From NCBI RefSeq assembly GCF_003574735.1, contig NZ_QORW01000002.1, positions 248,001-312,000 on the forward strand: a DNA stretch of 64,000 bases, written 5' to 3'. Below are positions 17,609 through 24,609 of the stretch, in pieces. The position numbers were made by a program, and so were the translations under genes. Position 1 is the first letter of the stretch, and each line of letters begins with the position of its first letter. The notes below the pieces were generated by a model that searched no databases, was not told where the DNA came from, and saw only the letters and a list, made by a program, of their open reading frames with translations. The DNA comes from Dongia deserti. Lineage in GTDB: Bacteria; Pseudomonadota; Alphaproteobacteria; Dongiales; Dongiaceae.

Positions 17609-19330
17609 ATGGCCGAACTGAATCCCATAGAGGTCCCGGTTAACGACGGGCTGGCCGATCCCCTGGAGTTTGCGGCCGCCCTCAGCCGCTCCTTCGCCCA
17701 GACCCAGGATATCGACAACACCGTCCGCGAAGCCCTCGCGCAGATCGTGAAGCTGTCGCGGGTGGAGGCCGGCGCCATCTTCCTGCTGGATGATGCGCGC
17801 GCGAACCTGATCTGCCGCGCCTCGGTCGGACCGGTCGACGTCACGGGCCTCTCGGTCCCGAACGGCAGCGGCATCGTCGGTCGCGCCGTCACCGAGGATC
17901 AGATCCAGATCGTGGAGCAGGCCTATCAGGACCAGGCCTTCTTCGCCGAGGCGGACCGCAAGACCGGCTTCGTCACCCGCTCGATCCTCGCCGCGCCGAT
18001 GAGCGTCGGGCAGACCGTGATCGGCGCCGTCGAGGTGCTCAACAAGCAGAACGGCAAGCCCTTCAATGCCGAGGATCAGAACCTTCTGCGCGTCATGGCG
18101 GCCTCCTCCGCGCTCGCCATCTCGAACGCGCGCATGGCCGACCGCCTGGTGGCGCAGGAGCGCCTGCAGCGCGAGGTGGAGCTGGCGGCGGAGATCCAAC
18201 GCCATCTCCTGCCGGCCGAGGAGGATGAAGCCTCGCCGATCTGCGGACTGGTGCGGCCGATCCAGGAGGTGTCCGGCGACTTCTACGATCACTTCGAGCT
18301 GCCGGACGGCACAATCGCGTTCGCCATCGGCGACGTTTCGGGCAAGGGACTCAATGCTTCGCTGCTGATGTCGCAGACGGCGAGCCTGTTCCGCTGCCTC
18401 GGCAAGACGGTGCGCGATCCGGCGCGCCTGATGTCGATCCTCAATCGCGAAATCTGCGACACCGTCAGCCGCGGCATGTTCGTGACCATGGTCGCCGGGC
18501 TCTACGAGCCGGCGACCGGGCACCTGCGCTTCGCCAATGCCGGCCACATCCCGCCGCTGCTGCGCCGGCCCAACCAGCGGTCGGTCGAGCTGCCGGCTGA
18601 TTCGCCGCCGCTCGGCATCTTGCCGGGCTCGAAATACGAGACCGAGGAAGTGGACCTCAACGGCGCGCAATTCATCCTGTGCACCGACGGGGTCACCGAG
18701 TTCCGCTTCGGCGACGAGGAGCTCGGGACCGAAGGCCTGGACATGCTGATTGATACGGCCCGGGGCAAGCCGATCGGGCAGCGTCTCAACGCGGTGGTCG
18801 AGGAGCTGCAGCGGGCCGGCTGGCGCTCGCGGGACGATCTGACCCTGCTCGCCATCGACGATGGGATGGCGGCGCGCTCCATCGAGCAGCGCGCCGAGGC
18901 CGAGCGCGCCAATCCGGATTCCAGCGACTTCCTGTTCGGCCTCAGCTTTCCTGCCGACCCCAAGCGGCTGAGGCTGGTCCGGCCCGCCATCCGAGCTGCT
19001 GCCGAAGCCTGTGGCTTTGACGAAAACGAAACGGAAGACGTGCTATTGGCCGCCGGCGAAGCGATCGAGAACATCATCATCCATGCCTATGGCAACCGGC
19101 GGGGCGAGATCGCGCTGGCGATCCATCGTATGCCGGATGGCCTAATGCTGCGGATTCGGGATTTTGCGCCGACGGTCGATCCGGCTAAGATACAGCCGCG
19201 GAAACTCGAGGATGTCCGTCCGGGGGGACTTGGGACGCATTTCATTCGCGCTGTCATGGACGATGCCAGCTTCATCCCCCTGCCGGATGGAGAGGGCAAC
19301 CTCTTGGAATTGATCAAACGCAAGAGGTAG
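17609..19330 (+). CDS. GAF - SpoIIE-type phosphatase - HATPase switch protein
   Basis: The 573-residue protein has a GAF sensor domain (about 25-175). A short coiled linker (ERLQREVELAAEIQRHLLP) leads to a PP2C/SpoIIE serine phosphatase (about 200-420) with metal-binding motifs GDFYD (223-227), GDVSGKG (241-247) and CTDGVTE (358-364). An RsbW-like histidine-kinase-type ATPase domain follows (about 440-573) with N-box EAIENIIIHAY and G-box RPGGLGTHF. Such proteins can both phosphorylate and dephosphorylate STAS partners. The STAS gene starts three bases downstream and mlaEFD follow, so this protein probably sets the phosphorylation state of that STAS protein. Confidence 0.9.
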   Translation: MAELNPIEVPVNDGLADPLEFAAALSRSFAQTQDIDNTVREALAQIVKLSRVEAGAIFLLDDARANLICRASVGPVDVTGLSVPNGSGIVGRAVTEDQIQIVEQAYQDQAFFAEADRKTGFVTRSILAAPMSVGQTVIGAVEVLNKQNGKPFNAEDQNLLRVMAASSALAISNARMADRLVAQERLQREVELAAEIQRHLLPAEEDEASPICGLVRPIQEVSGDFYDHFELPDGTIAFAIGDVSGKGLNASLLMSQTASLFRCLGKTVRDPARLMSILNREICDTVSRGMFVTMVAGLYEPATGHLRFANAGHIPPLLRRPNQRSVELPADSPPLGILPGSKYETEEVDLNGAQFILCTDGVTEFRFGDEELGTEGLDMLIDTARGKPIGQRLNAVVEELQRAGWRSRDDLTLLAIDDGMAARSIEQRAEAERANPDSSDFLFGLSFPADPKRLRLVRPAIRAAAEACGFDENETEDVLLAAGEAIENIIIHAYGNRRGEIALAIHRMPDGLMLRIRDFAPTVDPAKIQPRKLEDVRPGGLGTHFIRAVMDDASFIPLPDGEGNLLELIKRKR

Positions 19331-19333
19331 AGC

Positions 19334-19672
19334 ATGGCTGTCGCAAGCATCACCGAGCAATCCGGCCGCACCGTCGTCGCCCTCTCCGGCGAAATCGACA
19401 TGGAAGAGGCGCCCAAGGTCCGCCGTGCGCTGCTCGACAGCATGAAGCAGAAGCGCGACATCCTGGTGGATTTGAGCCAGGTGACCTATATCGACTCTTC
19501 CGGCATCGCCAGCCTGATTGAAGGGCTGCAGGCGGCGCGCAAACAGAAGAACGACCTAGCCCTCGTCTCGGTCAGCCAGCGCGCGCGCCGCGTGCTAGAG
19601 TTGGCGCGCCTCGACAAGGTCTTCACCATTCATGCCGACCTGGCGACGGCCCTCGCCACAGCCAAGAGCTAG
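19334..19672 (+). CDS. STAS-domain protein (RsbV/MlaB-like)
   Basis: The 112-residue protein is a single STAS domain with the phosphorylatable serine region TYIDSSGIASL (S55/S56) in the usual place before helix 2. It resembles anti-sigma antagonists of the RsbV/SpoIIAA type. Its position between a phosphatase/HATPase gene and mlaE is double-edged: RsbV-like partners follow the former, while MlaB, the STAS subunit that binds MlaF, belongs with the latter. It might do both. AGAGG precedes the ATG. Confidence 0.88.
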   Translation: MAVASITEQSGRTVVALSGEIDMEEAPKVRRALLDSMKQKRDILVDLSQVTYIDSSGIASLIEGLQAARKQKNDLALVSVSQRARRVLELARLDKVFTIHADLATALATAKS

Positions 19673-19681
19673 AGTTCGATC

Positions 19682-20479
19682 ATGGCCGCCGTCCTGAAAG
19701 TGTTCGAAGCGATCGGCCGGCGCACGGCCAAGGGCTTTGACGAATGGGGATTCGGCGCGGCGCTGCTGGCGGAATCGGTCATGTGGGTGTTCGTCGGCCG
19801 GTACTATCGCCAGCCGGTACGCTTCAGCCATACCTTTGCGGAGATGATGCGCTTCGGCATCGCCGCCTTGCCGATTGCGATTCTCCTGTCTGCCACCATC
19901 GGCCTGATGCTGGCGATCCAGAGCCTTTATTCTCTCGGTCTGTTCGGCGCGCAGAACTTCGCGTATATCGGCATCGCGCTCTCCGTGACGCGCGAGTTCT
20001 CGCCGCTCATCATGGGCATCCTGATCGCGGGCCGGTCCGGCTCCGCCATCGCCGCGCGGCTCGCCACCATGACCATCAATCAGGAGGTCGATGCGCTGCA
20101 GGTGATGGGCATCAACCCCGTGCGCTTCCTGGTAGCGCCGATGCTGATCGCCCTGGTTATCATGCTGCCGTGCCTGGCCATGCTGGCCAACCTCGTGTCG
20201 ATCGGCGCGGCGGCCCTCTACGTTTCAGCCAGCCTGGACACCTCGCTCGGCTCCTACATCTACAACACGCTGCAGATCCTGAAGACGGACGATGTCTGGC
20301 ACGGCATTATCAAGTCGTCGTTCTTCGGCCTGCTCATCGGCCTCATCGGCGTCATGAATGGCGCCGGCGTCAGCGGCGGCGCGGAAGGCGTCGGGCGCGT
20401 CACCACCCGCTCGGTCGTGCAGGCGATCACGGCGATCGTGGTGTCCGACATGGTCATCGGCTATCTGAGTACGCACTGA
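19682..20479 (+). CDS. mlaE: Mla-type lipid ABC transporter permease MlaE
   Basis: The 265-residue protein is the inner-membrane permease of the MlaFEDB phospholipid transporter. It has about five hydrophobic helices, and the family hallmarks are visible: REFSPLIMGILIAGRSGSAIAARLATM, then INQEVDALQVMGINPVRFLV, and a C-terminal NGAGVSGGAEGVGRVTTRSVV. It moves lipids between the inner membrane and the periplasmic MCE ring. The stop overlaps the start of mlaF by one base (TGATG). Confidence 0.93.
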   Translation: MAAVLKVFEAIGRRTAKGFDEWGFGAALLAESVMWVFVGRYYRQPVRFSHTFAEMMRFGIAALPIAILLSATIGLMLAIQSLYSLGLFGAQNFAYIGIALSVTREFSPLIMGILIAGRSGSAIAARLATMTINQEVDALQVMGINPVRFLVAPMLIALVIMLPCLAMLANLVSIGAAALYVSASLDTSLGSYIYNTLQILKTDDVWHGIIKSSFFGLLIGLIGVMNGAGVSGGAEGVGRVTTRSVVQAITAIVVSDMVIGYLSTH

Positions 20480-21327
20480 TGGCCGTCGCAGCCGCCGAGC
20501 CGGAGACCATCTGGAAGCCCACGGTCGAGGAGCTGGCAAGCCGCCCCATCGTGATCGAGGTGGATCACCTCGACTGGTCGTTCGGTGCGCGCCAGGTGCT
20601 GTTCAATGTCTCCATGAAGGTCCATGAGGGCGAGATCATGGTCATCATGGGCGGCAGCGGCTCCGGCAAGACCACGCTGTTGCGCCACCTGGTGGGCCTG
20701 ATGCCGCCGGTGGCGAACAAGGTCAAGCTGCTGGGCCAGGACATCGGCAGCCTCAAGGCGCTGGAGAAATTGGAGCTGCGGCGCAAGATCGGCGTCGCTT
20801 TCCAGTTCGGCGCCTTGTTCAGCTCCATGAACGTGGCCGAGAACGTGAAGCTGCCGCTGCGCGAGTTGGCTCATCTCGACGAAAAGACCATGGACATCAT
20901 GGCGCGCCTGAAGCTCGAGGTCGTGAACATGTCGGGCTTCGGACATCTGATGCCTGCTGAGCTCTCCGGCGGCATGGTGAAGCGCGCCTCGATCGCGCGC
21001 GCAATCGTCATGGATCCGAAGCTCCTGTTCCTCGACGAGCCCTCGTCTGGACTCGATCCGGTGGTTTCATCGGCGCTCGACGATCTCATCCTGCGTTTAC
21101 GCGAAGCGATGGGGATTTCCGTGGTGGTGGTCACCCATGATGTCGAGAGCGCCTTCAAGATCGGCGATCGCATCACCGTGCTGGATCGCGGCCACATCCT
21201 GGCCTGCGAGCCACCGGATCAGATTCGCGTCAATTCGAACGAGCGCGTGCAGAACCTGATCAATCGCAGGTCGGAGCATGTGGAAGTTGATCCTGAGGAA
21301 TATCTGCGCCGGTTGGCTGGAGATTAG
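20479..21327 (+). CDS. mlaF: Mla-type lipid ABC transporter ATPase MlaF
   Basis: The 282-residue ATPase begins at the ATG overlapping the mlaE stop. Walker A is GGSGSGKTT (58-66), the signature is LSGGM (162-166) and Walker B is LLFLDEPSSGLDP (182-194), followed by VVVTHDVESAF. It energises lipid movement through MlaE and in E. coli is held stable by the STAS protein MlaB. The upstream part of its open reading frame, back to 19744, is only antiphase sequence inside mlaE. Confidence 0.93.
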   Translation: MAVAAAEPETIWKPTVEELASRPIVIEVDHLDWSFGARQVLFNVSMKVHEGEIMVIMGGSGSGKTTLLRHLVGLMPPVANKVKLLGQDIGSLKALEKLELRRKIGVAFQFGALFSSMNVAENVKLPLRELAHLDEKTMDIMARLKLEVVNMSGFGHLMPAELSGGMVKRASIARAIVMDPKLLFLDEPSSGLDPVVSSALDDLILRLREAMGISVVVVTHDVESAFKIGDRITVLDRGHILACEPPDQIRVNSNERVQNLINRRSEHVEVDPEEYLRRLAGD

Positions 21328-21359
21328 GCCGGGATCAGGGGCTGAGGGGAAAGTCGCTT

Positions 21360-22373
21360 ATGCGAAGTCATTTCATTAATTATACGACCGTCGGCGTGTT
21401 CGTCGCGGCCATGATCGTCGCGCTGCTGTGGGCGCTGACGCAGATTTCCGGGCGCACCGGTCCCAGTGACACCTACGGGATCGTCATGGATAGCGTGACC
21501 GACATCGACTACGGGACGCTCGTCCGCTACGAGGGCTACAAGATCGGCCAGGTCGAACGTATCGAGCCGGAATGGGTCGATGGCAAATACCGCTTCCGGG
21601 TCATCGTATCCGTGCAGAAGGATTGGAAGTTCCCTTCCGATTCGGTGGCGCGCATCTCCGCCTCCAGTTTCCTCGCCGCCAAGACGGTGGAAGTGTTCGG
21701 CGGCAAGTCGACGCAGCTGGTCGCAGTCGGGGGCGAGATCATGAGCGGCCCGCCGGCCGACGCCTTCTCCCTCATGGCTCAGGTGGCGGGACAGGTCGGC
21801 GATCTGTCCGAGACATCGCTGAAGCCGCTGATCGCCAACGTGAACGACATCATCAGCCGCATCGGCAACAACACCGATGCCAATCTCAACGAGCTGTTCG
21901 CCAGCCTGCAGGCCATCGCCGCCGACGTGCAGAACAAGGCGCCCAAGATCACCAACGACCTCTCGACCTTCACCACCCAGATGAACGCGACCTTGCTGCA
22001 GGCGGACAAGTTCCTGGACGATCAGAACCTGCAATCGGTGCGCAGCATCCTGGCGAACACGGAGAAGGCGACGAAGGATGCCAGCGTCGCCGCGGCCGAG
22101 GTGAAGGCGCTGGGCCAGAAGCTCCAGCAGCTCGCCGATCAGGTGAATGGGATGATCAGCGGCAACCGCAAGAACGTCGACAAATCCCTTGCCAACCTGG
22201 AATACATCCTGCGTTCTGTTGCGCAGAACATCGATTCGATCACGCGCAACATCGACGGGACGGCCCGCAACATGAGCGAGTTCAGCCGATTGATCCGACA
22301 GAACCCGGGCCTGCTGCTCAACGGCGGCTCGCCGGAGGCCGATCGCGGCCTGACTCCGGCATCGGGGCAGTGA
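21360..22373 (+). CDS. mlaD: MCE-domain lipid-binding protein MlaD
   Basis: The 337-residue protein has one N-terminal membrane anchor (about residues 8-28) and a periplasmic MCE domain (about 38-120) with VRYEGYKIGQVERI and SFLAAKTVEVFGG. A long helical, Gln/Asn-rich region (about 150-310) has repeating NVNDIIS, NIDSITRNIDGT-type heptads. The long helical tail makes it larger than E. coli MlaD (183 residues) and may form a tube or needle. GAGGGGAAAG precedes the ATG. Confidence 0.92.
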   Translation: MRSHFINYTTVGVFVAAMIVALLWALTQISGRTGPSDTYGIVMDSVTDIDYGTLVRYEGYKIGQVERIEPEWVDGKYRFRVIVSVQKDWKFPSDSVARISASSFLAAKTVEVFGGKSTQLVAVGGEIMSGPPADAFSLMAQVAGQVGDLSETSLKPLIANVNDIISRIGNNTDANLNELFASLQAIAADVQNKAPKITNDLSTFTTQMNATLLQADKFLDDQNLQSVRSILANTEKATKDASVAAAEVKALGQKLQQLADQVNGMISGNRKNVDKSLANLEYILRSVAQNIDSITRNIDGTARNMSEFSRLIRQNPGLLLNGGSPEADRGLTPASGQ

Positions 22374-22375
22374 TC

Positions 22376-22978
22376 ATGCGTCAGGTCCGACCGCTCATCC
22401 TGCTGCCGATCCTCGCTGTCCTTTCCGGCTGCTTCGGCTCCGCGCCGCCGGTGCCGAAAGAACAGTATTTCCGCCTGGTCGCCGAAGCGCCCGCCCAGCC
22501 GGCATCCAAAAAGATTCCCGGCGGCATCGAAATCATTCCGTTCGCCGGCGAAGGCGTGATGTCCGAGCGCCCGCTGCTCTTCACCGCCGATGGCGGCCGC
22601 AAGCTGGAGCAGCGCAACTACGCCTATTGGACCTCGGCTCCACCGCAGATGCTGCGCGATCAGCTGGTCGCCTATCTGCGTCAGGCCGATGTGTCCGATC
22701 GCATCGTGCCGAGCGAGCTCCGCGTCGAAAGCGCCTATGCCGTGCGCGGCACCATCAAGCGGCTGGAGCAGCTGGTCGGCAGCAGCACGGGAGCCGTCAT
22801 CTCGCTTGAGCTCGCGGTGCTCGAGAACAGCAGCGACCGGCTGGTCCTGAGCAAGGTCTACACCGCCCAGAAGCCCACCCCAGGGCAGAACATAGACGAT
22901 GCGGTGGCGGCGCTGAACGACGGCATGGACGAGATCTTCGCCGCCTTCGCCGGCGATCTTGCCTCGGCGAAGTTCTGA
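22376..22978 (+). CDS. ABC-transport auxiliary lipoprotein of the Mla system
   Basis: The 200-residue protein begins with a lipoprotein signal, LLPILAVLSGCFG, with the acylated cysteine near residue 19. It continues as a periplasmic domain of the PqiC/ABC-transport-auxiliary type: KEQYFRLVAEAP, RPLLFTADGGRKLEQRNYAYW, then VRGTIKRLEQL-type strands. It likely sits in the outer membrane as the exit partner of the MlaD-family protein. The ATG follows the mlaD stop by two bases. Confidence 0.88.
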   Translation: MRQVRPLILLPILAVLSGCFGSAPPVPKEQYFRLVAEAPAQPASKKIPGGIEIIPFAGEGVMSERPLLFTADGGRKLEQRNYAYWTSAPPQMLRDQLVAYLRQADVSDRIVPSELRVESAYAVRGTIKRLEQLVGSSTGAVISLELAVLENSSDRLVLSKVYTAQKPTPGQNIDDAVAALNDGMDEIFAAFAGDLASAKF

Positions 22979-22988
22979 TGTTTCTAGA

Positions 22989-23177
22989 TTAGGCGAGCGC
23001 GCGGGTCCGGGTCGCGTCGAACGGATGATCGATCATCTGCTCCGCGCATTTCACAAAGCGCAGCGTGTTCGGCAAGTCGGCATGCACGTCGAAGGCCGCT
23101 TCGTCGACCCAACGCGCGTGGATCCAGAACAGCCGCGGAAACCGGGCAAAGAAGAGCGTCATGGCGGCCCAGAAGGC
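22989..23177 (-). pseudogene. C-terminal remnant of an ABM-type quinol monooxygenase
   Basis: The minus strand encodes FFARFPRLFWIHARWVDEA, FDVHADLPNTLRFVKCAEQ and a short basic end with TAA at 22991-22989. This matches the C-terminal half of small antibiotic-biosynthesis-monooxygenase (YgiN-like) proteins, where F-YERW-DEAAF-H is conserved. An in-frame TGA stands six codons before the internal ATG at 23162, and the N-terminal half (the first strand and helix) is missing. Either a decayed gene or a frameshift is possible. Confidence 0.55.
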
Positions 23178-23194
23178 TCACGTTGGCGCTACTC

Positions 23195-23213
23195 GCGGAC
23201 AAACAGTGTCCGC
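23195..23213 (-). terminator. Hairpin after the LysR gene
   Basis: GCGGACA (23195-23201) and TGTCCGC (23207-23213) pair across a 5-base loop, immediately after the LysR stop on the minus strand. There is no T-run, so it is a weak terminator candidate. Confidence 0.4.
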
Positions 23214-23218
23214 AGTAG

Positions 23219-24079
23219 CTACGGCGTCCCCAGTTCCTCGGTGATGAAGGCGATGAACGCCTCGCAACCCGGCGTCAGGTGTTCTTCCCGCACGTGGAGG
23301 GCGATCTCCGATTGAGGCAGGCTGGGCAAGCCATCCTGTTCGCCGAGTTGCCGCATGGATCGCTCCAGGCACGTGCTCTCGATCGCGGCGATCCCCAGTC
23401 CGCTCTGAACGGCGGCAAGCATCCCGGCTGTTGACGTGCTCTCGTAAACGATCTCCCAGCCGATGCCGGCGCGATCCAGCGCGGTCAGAGAGGCGCGACG
23501 GATACTGCAGAAGGACGGCAAGGTGGCGACCGGCAGCGCCCGATCCAGCCGCAGCGCGAAATCCGGCGCAGCCACCCATATCATCTGGTCGCGATAGAGC
23601 AGTTCGCCGCCATCGAAGATCTGGCCACGTGCGACGATCGCCACGTCCAACTCGCCGCGATCGAAGGCCGGCCGCAGATCGGCGCTGAGCCCGGTACGCA
23701 GTTCCATCTTCACGCCGGGTTGCAAGCGGGCGAACCGCCCGAGGGCATTGGGCATCAGGCGCGGAATGGCGTAGTCGGCAATGCCAAGCCGCAGGCGCCC
23801 CTCGGCCGAGGTGCCCCGGATACGTCCGACCGCCTCGTCGTTGAGATCGATCATGCGCCTTGCATAGCCGAGGAAGAGTTCGCCTGCCTCGGTCAGGGTG
23901 ACGGAGCGGCTGGTGCGGTCGAGGAGTCGCCGGCCGAGCCTCTCCTCCAGATTGCGGATCCGCACGCTGATGCCGGACTGGGTGAGGCCGATCAGCGTCC
24001 CGGCGGCCGTGAAGCCGCGCGTCTCGGCCACCGCCACAAAGCACCGGAGCAGGTCGGAATCGAGGTCTATGCGAGCCAT
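23219..24079 (-). CDS. LysR-family transcriptional regulator
   Basis: The protein has an N-terminal winged helix (LLRCFVAVAETRGFTAAGTLIGLTQ, then SVRIRNLEERLGRRLLDR) and a C-terminal periplasmic-binding-type effector domain. Length is 286 residues from ATG 24079; an ATG at 24100 would add seven. Neither start has a strong ribosome-binding site. It is divergent from the small gene at 24180, and the 100-base spacer contains an ATGATtgATCAT-type dyad near 24086-24100 that could be its operator. Effector and target beyond that gene are unknown. Confidence 0.88.
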   Translation of the reverse strand: MARIDLDSDLLRCFVAVAETRGFTAAGTLIGLTQSGISVRIRNLEERLGRRLLDRTSRSVTLTEAGELFLGYARRMIDLNDEAVGRIRGTSAEGRLRLGIADYAIPRLMPNALGRFARLQPGVKMELRTGLSADLRPAFDRGELDVAIVARGQIFDGGELLYRDQMIWVAAPDFALRLDRALPVATLPSFCSIRRASLTALDRAGIGWEIVYESTSTAGMLAAVQSGLGIAAIESTCLERSMRQLGEQDGLPSLPQSEIALHVREEHLTPGCEAFIAFITEELGTP

Positions 24080-24179
24080 CGAGCCATGATGATCAATCAT
24101 GGATCACATATCAATAATTCGTTTCTGTAATCTATGGGCACAACCGATCTTGTCTCCTGAGAGCCATTGGAGACTGTCC

Positions 24180-24389
24180 ATGGAACAGGAACATTCCCTC
24201 GTGCGACACGGAGCTAGGCTAAGCACCGATCAACTCGATGCCTATATTGCGTGGGCCAAGGCCGAGCGTGCGCGCGCCATCGCCGCGTTTTTTGCGAGCC
24301 TTGGCACATGGCTCGCACGCGGCTTGCGCCGGCGTAGGGGTCCTGCGCAGGTCCACAGCGACGCAAATCGCCACGCGGCTGCACGCTAA
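24180..24389 (+). CDS. Small protein with basic amphipathic helix, divergent from LysR
   Basis: The 69-residue protein starts at ATG 24180 with GGAGA nine bases upstream. After STDQLDAYIAWAKAERARA comes AIAAFFASLGTWLARGLRRRRG, an amphipathic or membrane-associating segment that ends in an arginine cluster, loosely like DUF1127 proteins. The divergent LysR gene suggests it is that regulator's target. Function is unknown. Confidence 0.5.
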   Translation: MEQEHSLVRHGARLSTDQLDAYIAWAKAERARAIAAFFASLGTWLARGLRRRRGPAQVHSDANRHAAAR

Positions 24390-24447
24390 GTCCGTCAGGT
24401 CTTCCGAAGCTCGTTGCGATCTTGATTTGCAGGACGGGGATCGCTGG

Positions 24448-24518
24448 CTGGGGCGCCAGGATTCGAACCTGGGATGGCGGGACCAAAACCCGCTGCCTTA
24501 CCGCTTGGCTACGCCCCA
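24448..24518 (-). tRNA. tRNA-Gln (anticodon UUG)
   Basis: The minus strand folds as a complete cloverleaf. The acceptor stem is TGGGGCG/CGCCCCA, the D arm GCC/GGC, the anticodon stem GCGGG/CCCGC with loop TTTTGGT (anticodon TTG), and the T arm CCAGG/CCTGG around TTCGAAT. The discriminator base is G. The 71-base gene does not encode CCA, which must be added afterwards. Confidence 0.97.
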
Positions 24519-24609
24519 GCAGGCCCTGAAAAAGACACGGCTGGCTGCGCCGCCGCCGGGCGGCGCAAACATAGGGAAGCGACCCCTCCTTTGCAACTAA
24601 GCTTTCCGC

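Noticed and set aside
19744-20478. Long upstream extension of the mlaF frame
   Set aside because: It runs out of phase inside mlaE and has no domain; the ATG at 20479 is the natural start.
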